Shown here: piece by piece, positions 54,760 through 63,876 of the stretch | How positions within the stretch are numbered: the stretch's first letter is position 1 | Layout: every line of letters starts with the position of its first letter | DNA from: Algoriphagus antarcticus | Lineage (GTDB): Bacteria > Bacteroidota > Bacteroidia > Cytophagales > Cyclobacteriaceae | NCBI RefSeq assembly: GCF_002150685.1 | Contig: NZ_MSSW01000011.1 | Location: forward strand, 40,122 to 104,121 | Direction of reading: 5' to 3' | Length of the DNA: 64,000 nucleotides | Notes under the pieces: model-generated | Told to the model about the DNA's origin: nothing | What the model saw: the letters and a program-made list of their open reading frames with translations, nothing else | Databases searched by the model: none | Translations under genes and position numbers: made by a program

Positions 54760-54840
54760 TGAAATTGTAGTTTCAGCCTTTAAGAAACTAACTAATTATT
54801 CAATGTCAAAATACTTATTGCATAAAGGGTGTTAATGATT

Positions 54841-55362
54841 CTAAAAAAAAGGAATAGAAGTATCAATTTCTAATGAAGGAGGAATAACAGCATCTTCCAC
54901 AGGCCTAAGTCTCATCGTAGCTGGCGGATCATCTCCAAAGTATTCTATGAGTCGATCTATTTCTTCAGGATTTTCCACGTCTATCCTTACTTTAGTAACA
55001 CCATCATCAATAAGCCCCAATTGTGTTCCTGCAGCTCGGGACACATCGATGATCCGCCTAGAGTTCTTGGGGAGTCTATCGTTGACCCTAACCCAAACAA
55101 ATTCTCCAGTATCCACACGAGTCACCTTTATCCTAGTACCGAAAGGCAAAGTTTTGTGTGCAGCAGTTAGGCTGTCCATGTGAAAAATCTCGCCATTGGA
55201 GGTTCTTTTTAGGTGAAACCTTCGACCATAGAAACTGGCGGTACCTTCTTGGATAAGCAAGGCGTCGGGAGCCAACTCAGGCTGAGAGTACTCTGGGATG
55301 AGTGACACAACTAAAATAAGAAGCCAATTCCACATACGGTATCCTGAATTATCGCGTGCCAT
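54841..55362 (-). CDS. RlpA-like double-psi beta-barrel protein
   Basis: A 173-residue exported protein with a hydrophobic N-terminus (about 12-28) and the RlpA core GTASFYGRRFHLKRTSNGEIFHMDSLTAAHKTLPFGTRIKVTRVDTGEFVWVRVNDRLPKNSRRIIDVSRAAGTQLGL (given here in pieces of the pattern: GTASFYGRRF, TAAHKTLPFGT, VNDRLP, IDVSRAA). RlpA proteins cleave denuded glycan strands in septal peptidoglycan or act as lipoproteins in wall remodelling. The SPOR domain found in many RlpA proteins is absent, so it is a minimal form. Transcribed upstream of the RND operon on the same strand. Confidence 0.85.
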   Translation of the reverse strand: MARDNSGYRMWNWLLILVVSLIPEYSQPELAPDALLIQEGTASFYGRRFHLKRTSNGEIFHMDSLTAAHKTLPFGTRIKVTRVDTGEFVWVRVNDRLPKNSRRIIDVSRAAGTQLGLIDDGVTKVRIDVENPEEIDRLIEYFGDDPPATMRLRPVEDAVIPPSLEIDTSIPFF

Positions 55363-55602
55363 TTCAATAAAGATGCCAATTAATGTCTATTGCATCAAAT
55401 CACTTGCAGCAACTCCTCGTGAGGAGTAACTTAGTTTTATTCCTAGTCCGTTTTGAGAATACTTAAGATAATAAACTCAACTTAGGTTCTTTCAAACACT
55501 ACCAAAACTCCTCTTCGGTCTTCCAGCCTTTCAAAAAAGGAAAAATCACTTGGTGTAATTAGGTATCAAAATAGAGAATAATATACATTTTCAGACAAAC
55601 AC
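55363..55602. other. Divergent spacer before sbcD
   Basis: Contains a small hairpin (ACTCCTC/GAGGAGT at 55412-55427) and one CTTCGGTCTTCCAG unit at 55508-55521 of the dispersed repeat family. No gene. Confidence 0.35.
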
Positions 55603-56832
55603 ATGATCAAAATCCTCCACACGGCAGATTGGCATTTGGGCAAGAGACTTCAGGAATTCTCCAGACTGGAAGAGCAAAAATTGGTTTTGGAAGAAATCAG
55701 AAGCATCGCCGATCGGGAAAATGTTGATTTGGTAGTACTTGCTGGTGATATTTTTGACACCTTCAACCCCAGTCACGAGGCAGTAGAATTACTTTACAAG
55801 TCACTTCGCAGACTGACTAATGGTGGAAAGCGGCCAATTATCGCCATCTCAGGAAATCATGACAGCATACAGTTCGTAGAAGCTCCCGATCCACTGGCCA
55901 GAGAAATGGGTATCTTTTTCTATGGGAAATATGATACCGTCATCCCAACTGGTAAACTTGACAATGGCATAGAAATCACACAATCCGCAGAAGGTTTTGT
56001 GGAAATGAAACTCCCTCAATTCGATTTTCCAGTTCGCTTTATTTTAGCTCCCTATGCAAATGAGGTGTCAATGAAAACCTACCTCGGTGAAGGAGATCGT
56101 GAAGAGGAATTCCGCAATCTGATGGGAGCAAATTGGAAGAAAATAGCTGATCAGTATTGTGATGACCAAGGCGTAAATCTCTTTGCAGGACATTTTTTCT
56201 TTATGAAAGAAGGAGAAAAACAAGAGCCTGAACCTGAATCCGAGCGACCAATTCTCCATGTAGGCGGTACTCAAGCACTATACACTAGAAACATCCCTTC
56301 ACAAATCCAATATGCAGCCTTGGGTCATTTGCATCGCTATCATGCTGTCGGACACGAGCACTGCCCTGTTATCTATTCCAGTTCGCCACTCGCCTATTCA
56401 TTTAGCGAAGCTGAACAACAAAAACAGGTGGTAATTATTGAAGTTGAGCCTGGACAACCCGTGAATTTCAGTCCAATTGGATTAACTGAGGGAAGACCGC
56501 TTTATCGCAAAACCTTCGATAACCTACCAGATACCTTAGCTTGGCTCGAAGAAAATCCCTATTGCTTTGTGGAATTGACATATGTCACGGAAAGCTCAAT
56601 TGAGGCAGCAACCAGAAAAGCAATCATGAAAGCCAATGACGGAATCGTCAACTTGATTCCCCAAATCAAAAATCCTTTGGGTCGCGAAAATCAAAGTTTG
56701 CAGGTGGAAGACCTAGGCAAAGACATGGAGAGTCTCTTCAAGCTTTTCTACGAAAGTGACAAAGGCCAGGAGCCTAATGAGGAATTACTCACGATTTTCA
56801 AAGAAGTAATCAGCCAAAACGAAGAAGTATGA
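55603..56832 (+). CDS. sbcD: SbcD-type exonuclease subunit (Mre11 homologue)
   Basis: A 409-residue calcineurin-like phosphoesterase, nuclease subunit of SbcCD. Metal-binding motifs are HTADWHLGKRL (Asp9, His11), GDIFD (about 48-52), ISGNHDS (Asn85-His86-Asp87), LFAGHFFF and GHLHRYH, in the order characteristic of Mre11/SbcD. The C-terminal part matches the SbcD capping domain (GRPLYRKTFDNLPDTLAWL). With SbcC it opens hairpins and processes blocked double-strand ends. Its stop overlaps the sbcC start by four bases. Confidence 0.95.
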   Translation: MIKILHTADWHLGKRLQEFSRLEEQKLVLEEIRSIADRENVDLVVLAGDIFDTFNPSHEAVELLYKSLRRLTNGGKRPIIAISGNHDSIQFVEAPDPLAREMGIFFYGKYDTVIPTGKLDNGIEITQSAEGFVEMKLPQFDFPVRFILAPYANEVSMKTYLGEGDREEEFRNLMGANWKKIADQYCDDQGVNLFAGHFFFMKEGEKQEPEPESERPILHVGGTQALYTRNIPSQIQYAALGHLHRYHAVGHEHCPVIYSSSPLAYSFSEAEQQKQVVIIEVEPGQPVNFSPIGLTEGRPLYRKTFDNLPDTLAWLEENPYCFVELTYVTESSIEAATRKAIMKANDGIVNLIPQIKNPLGRENQSLQVEDLGKDMESLFKLFYESDKGQEPNEELLTIFKEVISQNEEV

Positions 56833-59800
56833 TTCCTATTAAACTCGATATTCAGGGATTGTATTCCTACAAAGAGAAGCAGACGATAGAATTTGATAAG
56901 TTGACAGCAGCGGGACTGTTTGGGATTTTTGGAGCAGTGGGAAGCGGGAAATCTTCCATTTTGGAAGCTATACTTTTAGCGCTTTATGGCAGTACTGAAC
57001 GACTTTCTGATCGAGGGGAAAAGAATAGTATGGTCAATCTTCAGAGCGATTTGCTACTTCTGAATTTCGAATTCAGCTCAGGAAGAAATAATGCAAAAAC
57101 CTATTTGGCTCGCTATTCCGCAAAAAGAAATCCTAAAAACTTTGATGACATCAGACCAGCCGAACATACTTTTTACGAAAAAATAGATGGGAACTGGGAG
57201 CCGATTTCTGCAAGAGCTGAGGAGATCGTCGGTATGAAAAAGGAGCATTTCAAGCAGACTATAATTATTCCTCAGGGAAAATTCCGTGAATTCATCGATC
57301 AAAAGCCGCTCGATCAAGCTAAGATGATGAAGGAGCTTTTTGGACTGGAGCGTTTTGACCTTTCATTCAAAACTGGCATTCTTCTAAAAGCGGTAAAGGA
57401 GCAGAAAATCCGACTGGAAACTCAGTTGCAGGGACTGGAAGGATTTTCAGAAGAAGTTCTGACAGAAAAGCAAAGTAAATTTTCTGAGCTAAAAACACAG
57501 TCTACGGAAGCATCATTCAAGCTAAAAATTGCAGAAACAGAAATTCGACTTCAAGAAAACCTAAGAATTAAAAGCCAGCAATTACTCAAGTTCAAAGTAG
57601 AACTGGAAAATCTTGGATTGCAGCGCCCTGAAATAGAGAAGCAACGTCTGCTTCATTCAGAATTCATAACAGCGAAAACCTATCTCCGGCCAGTTTGGGA
57701 ACAAATTCGTGATACCAAAGCTGATTTTGAAAAGTATAGAGTAAGTGTGATAGATTGTGAGCGTTTCAAAATTGAATTTGCCAAAGAAGTTGCTGAGCTG
57801 GAAGAGCAAGAAGCAGATCTGAAAGCAAAAAATAAGGAAAGACCGCAGCGGGAGGGAAAGATACGCGACTTGAAGAAAGTCATAGAAATTCAAAAACTGG
57901 AAACTCAACGTGAAACAGCCAATTCTAGCTTCGCCAATTTGCAACCGATTATAGAAAGCAAAAAGCAATCTCAAAAGGCATTGGAAACAAAAATCAATGA
58001 GCTAGAAGGCGAAGCTGAAAATATTAGTACCACAGATAGCTCAGTTTTAGCACATCTGATGAGTTCTGCTAAAGACTGGAGACAACTCGAAAATCAACTG
58101 AATAAATTTCAATTAGAATCAAATGAAATAAATGAGGAAGTAAAAACTATTCAAACCAAAATAGACCAACTAAAAAGTATAATTCCTCACTCAGAGGAAA
58201 CTTTCGAAACTTGGATCACATCTCAGAAGACGTCTATTCAAGAATTAGAGTCACAACGCGATCTCTTGATGCAAAAGCAGGGACTTGCAACACATGTTCA
58301 TCTTCTTCATCAGGGAGAACCTTGTCCACTCTGCGGAGCAATGGAGCATCCAAATCCTTTGGAGAGCGATGGAGAAAGTACACTAGAACAGAAGTTTAAT
58401 GAAATCTTAGAAGCTAAGCTCCTACTGGAAAAGATACAGACATCCCGATCCAATTTAAATGAATTGACTTTCCAGCTAGATAATCATAAGAAAAATATTG
58501 CTTCCATAAACACTGAAATACAAGAAACTAAACAGAGTCTTACTTCAATAAAAACCAATCTTGCTCAGAGTGGAATAGATTCACATGAAGGTCTTTTGGC
58601 GAAAATTCATGCGATAGAGCACAGCAGTCAATCTCGCGAAACCCTTTTGCAAAAAGTGAAAGTACTACGTAAAAACTGGGATGCTGACAGGATTCTAATA
58701 GATCAATCTGAAAAAGAGTTGCAGCAGGCTCAGTTGAAACTGCAAACAGTCCTCTCCCATATCTCCTCTAAGAAAGAAGAAATCAGAGATATGGCGTTTT
58801 GTAAGCAATTCTTTACCAAAGAATCAGAGCAAATCCAATTGGCTATAGACAAAGTAGAAAAAGACATAGAAGAAGCAATCCAATCGCTAGAAGGGAAGCA
58901 AAAGCACTTGCGTGAAAAACGAAGTGTATCGGACAAGAATTTGGCCGACTTGGTCAATTTCACCCAGCTTCGTGATCAAAGCTCGACCAAGCTAGAAAAG
59001 CTAAATTCTGATTTTGAATCGCTGAAGGTTCAGCATGATTTTACCGATGAGGCGAAGCTAATCCGCATATTCCAGCATTCGATTGACGCGGAGAAAGTTG
59101 CTCGCGAAATTTCCCAATTCGATCAAAAATTAGCCATTGCAGAAATTAGAATTCAGGAATTGGAGGCTGAAGATGGCGTAGTTGATTTCTCGGAGCAGGC
59201 TTTTCAGGAGCTTTCTGCCCTATTTGAAAACTTGAAAATCAATGCTGAGTTGTTCCAAAATCAGGCACTTTTACTCAATAAGGAGATTCAGGAAACAAAT
59301 AGTAAACTAGCTGAAAAGAAAGTTTTGCAGACTGATTATGCAAAACTGGAAATCAGAGAAAGCTATCTCAGAGAATTGGACAATATGTTCCGAGGTAGCG
59401 GGTTTGTGAAGTTTGTGAGTTCTATTTACCTCAAAGAACTTTGCAATACTGCAAATGTACGTTTTATGAAACTTTGCAAAAACCAACTCAGTCTGGATAT
59501 CGACGATAACAATACGTTTTGGGTGATTGACTACTTAAATGGAGGTAAAAAACGTTTGCTAAAAACACTCTCGGGTGGACAAACTTTCCAAGCATCGCTT
59601 TGTCTGGCTTTGGCTTTGGCAGAAAAAGTAAAAGCACTAAATCAGGCAGATCAAAGTTTTTTCTTTATGGATGAAGGCTTTGGAGCTTTGGATAAGAATG
59701 CGCTTCGAGTGGTTTTTGAAACACTCAAATCACTCCGCCATGAAAACCGAATCGTAGGAATCATCAGCCATGTGGAAGATCTGCAGCATGAAATCGGAGT

Positions 59801-59858
59801 CTTTGCCAATGTGGAGTTAGATCCAGAGCGAGGCTCACAGGTGAGTTATTCTTTCTGA
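56829..59858 (+). CDS. sbcC: SbcC-type SMC-like ATPase (Rad50 homologue)
   Basis: A 1009-residue Rad50/SbcC protein. The N-terminal ABC half has the Walker A GAVGSGKSS (36-44); two long coiled coils flank a zinc hook CPLC (Cys499, Cys502) in GEPCPLCGAMEHP; the C-terminal half has the signature LSGGQTFQASL (about 914) and Walker B FFFMDEGFGALD (about 945). The hook joins two heads and the ATPase controls the SbcD nuclease. Length and architecture are usual. Starts with a four-base overlap of sbcD. Confidence 0.95.
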   Translation: MIPIKLDIQGLYSYKEKQTIEFDKLTAAGLFGIFGAVGSGKSSILEAILLALYGSTERLSDRGEKNSMVNLQSDLLLLNFEFSSGRNNAKTYLARYSAKRNPKNFDDIRPAEHTFYEKIDGNWEPISARAEEIVGMKKEHFKQTIIIPQGKFREFIDQKPLDQAKMMKELFGLERFDLSFKTGILLKAVKEQKIRLETQLQGLEGFSEEVLTEKQSKFSELKTQSTEASFKLKIAETEIRLQENLRIKSQQLLKFKVELENLGLQRPEIEKQRLLHSEFITAKTYLRPVWEQIRDTKADFEKYRVSVIDCERFKIEFAKEVAELEEQEADLKAKNKERPQREGKIRDLKKVIEIQKLETQRETANSSFANLQPIIESKKQSQKALETKINELEGEAENISTTDSSVLAHLMSSAKDWRQLENQLNKFQLESNEINEEVKTIQTKIDQLKSIIPHSEETFETWITSQKTSIQELESQRDLLMQKQGLATHVHLLHQGEPCPLCGAMEHPNPLESDGESTLEQKFNEILEAKLLLEKIQTSRSNLNELTFQLDNHKKNIASINTEIQETKQSLTSIKTNLAQSGIDSHEGLLAKIHAIEHSSQSRETLLQKVKVLRKNWDADRILIDQSEKELQQAQLKLQTVLSHISSKKEEIRDMAFCKQFFTKESEQIQLAIDKVEKDIEEAIQSLEGKQKHLREKRSVSDKNLADLVNFTQLRDQSSTKLEKLNSDFESLKVQHDFTDEAKLIRIFQHSIDAEKVAREISQFDQKLAIAEIRIQELEAEDGVVDFSEQAFQELSALFENLKINAELFQNQALLLNKEIQETNSKLAEKKVLQTDYAKLEIRESYLRELDNMFRGSGFVKFVSSIYLKELCNTANVRFMKLCKNQLSLDIDDNNTFWVIDYLNGGKKRLLKTLSGGQTFQASLCLALALAEKVKALNQADQSFFFMDEGFGALDKNALRVVFETLKSLRHENRIVGIISHVEDLQHEIGVFANVELDPERGSQVSYSF

Positions 59859-59866
59859 TCAAATCT

Positions 59867-59910
59867 TTTACTCAATGCATTGAGTAAATTTACTCAGTAT
59901 GTTGAGTAAA
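59867..59910. promoter_or_regulatory. Palindrome pair between sbcC and the second DUF4143 gene
   Basis: First a perfect 22-base palindrome (arms TTTACTCAATG/CATTGAGTAAA, 59867-59888), then TTTACTCA (59889-59896) and TGAGTAAA (59903-59910) around a six-base centre. The TACTCA/TGAGTA half-sites are the same as those upstream of the gene at 61211-61241. Confidence 0.65.
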
Positions 59911-59969
59911 ATAGTAAAAAGCATCATTATAAATTGAATATCAGTGTTTTACGAGATAATTATTAGCAA

Positions 59970-59997
59970 AAAAAGACAGTCATTCGACTGTCTTTTT
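59970..59997. terminator. Hairpin terminator at the end of the second DUF4143 gene
   Basis: A perfect 12-base stem, AAAAAGACAGTC with its complement, around ATTC (59970-59981 and 59986-59997). The TAA of the gene at 59996 lies inside the stem. A and T tracts on both sides could also end sbcC transcripts. Confidence 0.8.
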
Positions 59998-61192
59998 AAC
60001 TATATAGATCTAGCACATCCACCTGCAAGAATTCCTCCCACGGAATTCCATCTGTACCGATGACTAACGATTTCTCTGGATGATAGGTATTCTTGAAAGC
60101 ATTCATGCCTGTCAATCCACCGACCTTTGAAGTCTTAACCTCCAGAGCGATCACACGCTTTTTATACTCAACCACGAAGTCTACTTCGTCATTTCCCTCC
60201 CGCCAATAATAGATGTGCAACTTTCGCTCTTTGAACGCCTGATTCATCAAGTGAGCACCTACGGCAGATTCCACCCAGCGACCCCATGCCCTATGGTCAG
60301 CTTGAAGAGTATCCATGGTTTCATTAGAAATACCAGACATAATCGCAGTATTGTGCACCATGAATTTTGGGCTGGAAGAGCGTTTCCGAACTAAATTGGG
60401 ACTGTACTTTTTCAATCCACTCAGCAAACCAGCCTCACTCAAAAGTTCGAGGTAATTGGCAAGTGTAGTGGTATTTCCAGCATCAGCAAGCTGCCCCATG
60501 ATCTTAGTGAAGCTAAGAACCTGTCCAGAATATGCCGAGCCAAGCTCGAAAAGACGCTTCATAAGTGCGGGTTTGTCCACCCTAGTCAACATGAGAATAT
60601 CCTTAGAGATACTCGTCTCCAAAAGTGCATCCCGCACATAATTCTTCCAACGATCTTCATCTTCTTTTAGGAGAATGGCTCCAGGGTAGCCACCGAACCA
60701 GATAAACTCTTCTGGTGAAAGTCCGAAAGCTTCTTTCATTTCCGTGTAAGACCAATGTCCCAAATAAGTAGATTCGAATCTGCCAGCCAATGACTCGGTA
60801 AGCCCTTGCTGCAGCATTAATCTAGAAGAGCCAAGCAACACCACACGGATATCACGCTCCTCCGCAGTATCCTTATCCCATTCGGCTTTGACCTGCTCGC
60901 TCCAATTGTCAATTTTCTGTACTTCATCGATCACCAAAATATAAGGAACATCAGGAGATGCACTTTGCTTCACTCGAGCATTTTCCCATTGCTGTGCTAT
61001 CCATACCTTATCTGTCGCCGGGACTGCATCGGCTGCTACCAGCGTATGCTGCCAATTAATATCTTTCATAATCTGACGCACGAGGGTAGTTTTACCAACT
61101 TGTCGAGGGCCATAGATCACTTGGATGAACATTCTAGGCTCATCGTGAAGACGTTTTTGTATCTGAATTTTCTCTGAACGCTGATAGCTCAT
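59996..61192 (-). CDS. DUF4143 family AAA ATPase, copy 2
   Basis: A 398-residue ATPase of a different DUF4143 subgroup from the gene at 44894. Walker A GPRQVGKTT (28-36), Walker B ILVIDEVQ, a sensor region VVLLGSSRLMLQQGLTESLAGRFE, helical part with SGQVLSFTKIMGQLADAGNTTTLANYLELL, and the C-terminal nuclease-like pattern EVDFVVEYKKRVIALEVKTSK (Asp...Glu-x-Lys). The role is unknown. It is flanked by TGAGTA/TACTCA palindromes on both sides (61211-61241 upstream, 59867-59910 downstream), and its neighbours, sbcDC and MhqD/MhqO-type genes, are unrelated to it. Confidence 0.85.
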   Translation of the reverse strand: MSYQRSEKIQIQKRLHDEPRMFIQVIYGPRQVGKTTLVRQIMKDINWQHTLVAADAVPATDKVWIAQQWENARVKQSASPDVPYILVIDEVQKIDNWSEQVKAEWDKDTAEERDIRVVLLGSSRLMLQQGLTESLAGRFESTYLGHWSYTEMKEAFGLSPEEFIWFGGYPGAILLKEDEDRWKNYVRDALLETSISKDILMLTRVDKPALMKRLFELGSAYSGQVLSFTKIMGQLADAGNTTTLANYLELLSEAGLLSGLKKYSPNLVRKRSSSPKFMVHNTAIMSGISNETMDTLQADHRAWGRWVESAVGAHLMNQAFKERKLHIYYWREGNDEVDFVVEYKKRVIALEVKTSKVGGLTGMNAFKNTYHPEKSLVIGTDGIPWEEFLQVDVLDLYS

Positions 61193-61210
61193 GCTTTCTA
61201 CTCTTTATCC

Positions 61211-61241
61211 TGAGTAAAATTACTCAATACGTTGAGTAATT
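61211..61241. promoter_or_regulatory. Alternating TGAGTA palindromes upstream of the second DUF4143 gene
   Basis: Three half-sites in alternating orientation: TGAGTA (61211-61216), TACTCA (61221-61226) and TGAGTA (61233-61238). The last two lie in a perfect 10-base-arm palindrome, AATTACTCAA and TTGAGTAATT, around TACG (61218-61241). It begins 19 bases before the ATG at 61192, a position fit for an operator. Confidence 0.65.
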
Positions 61242-61578
61242 TCAAAATATGACTCACATTTGTTTTATTATCAGTTGATTACAAGATAATTTTTAGCATG
61301 GATTGTGATTAAAACCTCTTAAAATGATTGAAAATTTGATTTTTTTCTTTGAGATTAAATTAATCATTCGTCCAGCTTATGGAGAACTAGGAAGCAAGGC
61401 AATAATACTTCGCTCTTTCCGAGCTTTTGAACATAAATTGCTCCTTTTACAACCCAGCCCTATCGAGCTGGCATCGGGTATCTAAGGCTTTCAACCCTTT
61501 TCTCAAAATCGATAAGCTCCTCAATTGTGCTCTCTGCGAAAACCTGCGTGCCTAAGCGGTTAAAAAGTGAATTTCCAA
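61242..61578. other. Intergenic stretch
   Basis: About 340 bases. It includes CAGCCCTATCGAGCTGGCATCG (61456-61477) with nearby GGTATCTAAGG, and GCGAAAACCTGCGTGCC at 61536-61552, both reminiscent of recurrent non-coding remnants in Bacteroidota. No reading frame or RNA gene could be supported. Confidence 0.3.
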
Positions 61579-61611
61579 AAAAATCCTCTGACAAACTGCC
61601 AGAGGATTTTT
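61579..61611 (-). terminator. Rho-independent terminator of the hydrolase/dioxygenase operon
   Basis: A perfect 12-base stem, AAAAATCCTCTG with its complement, around a 9-base loop. On the minus strand it ends in a T run, 18 bases after the stop of the hydrolase gene. Confidence 0.85.
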
Positions 61612-61628
61612 CGAATTAAGAAAACCTA

Positions 61629-62237
61629 TTACAATATATTTCCATTTACCCAATCCATTTCCTCCTCACGGATGGTATGATTTGAGTCTTTGAAAATCAA
61701 TAATTTAACTTTCGCCCCCATCCTGCTCAGTAGGGTTTCTGATTCTTTTATTCTTGAAAGTGGGACATGGAAGTCTTTTTCACTGCTTCCAATGAAGATC
61801 CTTGTTCCACTAAAATCTCCAGAATATTTCTCTTTCTGAATCTTCTCACCAATCAATCCACCAGTAAAGGCAATCACTCCTTTGAGCTTTTGGGCATTTT
61901 GCGCAGCAAACTCTAGGCTTAGACAAGCTCCTTGAGAAAAGCCAATAAGCACAACATTTTCAGGAGTAATACCAACTTCAACTATTTGGTCCCAAGCTTC
62001 TCTTATCGTCTCTAGCGAATCTTTCAAAGCCACTTTATTAGATTCATCTGGGGCCAAAAAACTATATGGATACCAGCTACCTCCATCTGATTCTGGAGCC
62101 AAAAGCGCATAATCATCCAGCTTCAGGTGTTTTGCTAGTGAGAGAATACTACCTGCATTTGCTCCTCTTCCGTGAATGAGAATCGCAGCTTTCTTAGCTT
62201 TTGACAATGAAATTCCTGCTGTTTTTATCTTAGTCAT
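61629..62237 (-). CDS. Alpha/beta hydrolase, phospholipase/carboxylesterase family (MhqD-like)
   Basis: A 202-residue cytoplasmic esterase of the phospholipase/carboxylesterase family. HGRGANAGS supplies the oxyanion region near residue 22, the nucleophile is the serine of GFSQGACLSLEFA (about residue 110), and the histidine is in DSNHTI near the end. The ATG overlaps the stop of the dioxygenase gene by eight bases, so the two are coupled. In Bacillus subtilis MhqD (hydrolase) and MhqO (dioxygenase) protect against quinones and diamide; the same pairing here suggests a role in handling quinones or electrophiles. Confidence 0.85.
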   Translation of the reverse strand: MTKIKTAGISLSKAKKAAILIHGRGANAGSILSLAKHLKLDDYALLAPESDGGSWYPYSFLAPDESNKVALKDSLETIREAWDQIVEVGITPENVVLIGFSQGACLSLEFAAQNAQKLKGVIAFTGGLIGEKIQKEKYSGDFSGTRIFIGSSEKDFHVPLSRIKESETLLSRMGAKVKLLIFKDSNHTIREEEMDWVNGNIL

Positions 62238-63180
62238 AGGATTCTACATTTAGCTTCACTGGAGTCAAACTCTCTTCTAGTTTTTCGCGATTAGGTTCAG
62301 CCCATTCTGGCAATTTGATCAACTCGCCCAAGTGAGCTTCGTCCTCATCAATCGCAAAGCCAGGCTCATCTGTGGCGACTTCGAAAAGAACTCCTCCAGG
62401 TTCACGGAAGTAGATGGACGTGAAATAATTTCTATCCTTTACCTCAGTTACTTGATAACCATTTTCCATCAAAATTCCCTGAACTTGAAGCTGTGTTGTG
62501 GCATTCTCAGTTCTGAAAGCTATGTGATGAACAGTTCCCGCACTTTGTACACCTCTTTTTCCTGAGTTATCTAATACGATGTCAACTATATCTCCGGGCT
62601 TTCCAGCGGTACCATATCGGAATCTACCATTTTCCTCTCCTATAAATCGATAATCCATATGCTCGGTAAGCAACTTTTCAGTCAAATCCTTTGACCGTAG
62701 ATTCAAGGTAGCTCCATAGAAGCCTTTGATGGAGTGCTCAATTGGCACCTGCCCATAAGACCAACCAGTTCTATTATCCTGATCATTGGCAACCAACTCA
62801 ATCCCCATGCTGTCATGATCTTCGAATCGAATCAACTTATCACCGAATCGCGTCAGCACATCAGAAATAGGTAATCCGTATTTTTTCAATCGCGCAATCC
62901 AATATTCCAATGCCCCAGATGGGATTGAAAAGGCTGTATAAGTAACTTCGCCAGCTCCCTTAGCTCCCTTACGGGCGCCAGTAAATGGAAAGGTGGTAAA
63001 TACAGTTCCTGGTCGTCCCAACTCATCTCCAAAATAGAAATGATAGACACCAGGTGCATCGAAATTGATGGTCTTTTTCACCAGTCGCAATCCAAGGATT
63101 CCGGTGTAGAAATCAATATTTGCTTGTGGGTTGCCAGCTATCGCAGTGATATGATGGATTCCTGAGATTAATGGTTTCAT
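62230..63180 (-). CDS. Ring-cleaving dioxygenase, VOC family (MhqO-like)
   Basis: A 316-residue protein with two glyoxalase/bleomycin-resistance (VOC) modules. First module GIHHITAIAGNPQANIDFYTGILGLRLVKKTINFD and FYFGDELGRPGTVFTTFPF; second GTVHHIAFRTEN and YFREPGGVLFEVATDEPGFAIDED. The metal triad is expected from His in GIHHIT/GTVHHIA and Glu in LFEVA. The length and motif order are those of MhqO-type ring-cleaving dioxygenases. The substrate is likely a hydroquinone or catechol, from family and the MhqD-like partner, which overlaps its stop by eight bases. Confidence 0.88.
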   Translation of the reverse strand: MKPLISGIHHITAIAGNPQANIDFYTGILGLRLVKKTINFDAPGVYHFYFGDELGRPGTVFTTFPFTGARKGAKGAGEVTYTAFSIPSGALEYWIARLKKYGLPISDVLTRFGDKLIRFEDHDSMGIELVANDQDNRTGWSYGQVPIEHSIKGFYGATLNLRSKDLTEKLLTEHMDYRFIGEENGRFRYGTAGKPGDIVDIVLDNSGKRGVQSAGTVHHIAFRTENATTQLQVQGILMENGYQVTEVKDRNYFTSIYFREPGGVLFEVATDEPGFAIDEDEAHLGELIKLPEWAEPNREKLEESLTPVKLNVESYD

Positions 63181-63274
63181 GATTGTCTGGGGAAATGTTT
63201 ATTGAAATATTTAAACCTTAACTCCTATATGACCGAGGTTGGTTTTAAAAAGAGCTACGTAGACTAATTTAGAC

Positions 63275-63300
63275 CTTTGAGATTTAAAAAAAACTCAAAG
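63275..63300 (-). terminator. Weak hairpin terminator after the YceI gene
   Basis: A 7-base stem CTTTGAG/CTCAAAG around an A-rich 12-base loop, 12 bases past the minus-strand stop. It is weak, and lies between the YceI and dioxygenase genes. Confidence 0.4.
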
Positions 63301-63312
63301 ATCTTTTTCTTA

Positions 63313-63840
63313 TTAAGCTTGCTTTACAAGCTGAACGCTCAAAATCAAACGAACTTGATCACTAACGACTATGCTTCCAGCCTCGGTCACTGCAGACCAA
63401 GAAAGGCCGAATTCCTTCCTATTGATTTTTCCCTCAATTTCAAAACCAGCTTTGATTTGACCATATGGATCACCCGCTACACCACCGAAATCAACATCAA
63501 ATTCAATATTTTTAGTAGTTTCTCTCAATGTCAAATCACCAACTAGTTTATAATCACCGCCATCATTCGTGATTTTTCCAGCGTAGGTCAATTTTGGATG
63601 ATTTGCTGCATCGAAAAAATCAGCAGATTTCAAATGATTGTCTCTGTCCTTTTGATTCGTATCGATACTGTTGATGTCTGCAGTGAAAGATACAGTTGCA
63701 CCTACGAAATCGTCTGAAGTGCTTTCTGCATTTCCTTCAAATTCTTTGAATTGCCCAGTCACCGTAGAGATCACAAGGTGTTTCACTTTGAATGAAACTT
63801 CAGAGTGTGTAGGGTCGATAATCCATTTTGTAGTACTCAT
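63313..63840 (-). CDS. YceI family protein
   Basis: A 175-residue lipocalin-like beta barrel of the YceI family, which binds isoprenoid or polyprenoid molecules. I start it at the ATG at 63838-63840 (MSTTKWIIDPTHSEVSFKVKHLVIST); the frame open upstream to 63888 is leader. Family landmarks are DPTHSEVSFKVKHL, GQFKEFEGN, RDNHLKSADFFDAANHPKLTYAG and RKEFGLSW. There is no signal peptide, so it may be cytoplasmic, unlike the exported E. coli protein. Transcribed in the same direction as the dioxygenase operon but with its own likely promoter. Confidence 0.9.
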   Translation of the reverse strand: MSTTKWIIDPTHSEVSFKVKHLVISTVTGQFKEFEGNAESTSDDFVGATVSFTADINSIDTNQKDRDNHLKSADFFDAANHPKLTYAGKITNDGGDYKLVGDLTLRETTKNIEFDVDFGGVAGDPYGQIKAGFEIEGKINRKEFGLSWSAVTEAGSIVVSDQVRLILSVQLVKQA

Positions 63841-63876
63841 AATTTTTGTTGTTTTAGTTAAATTTTTGTTTGTATT

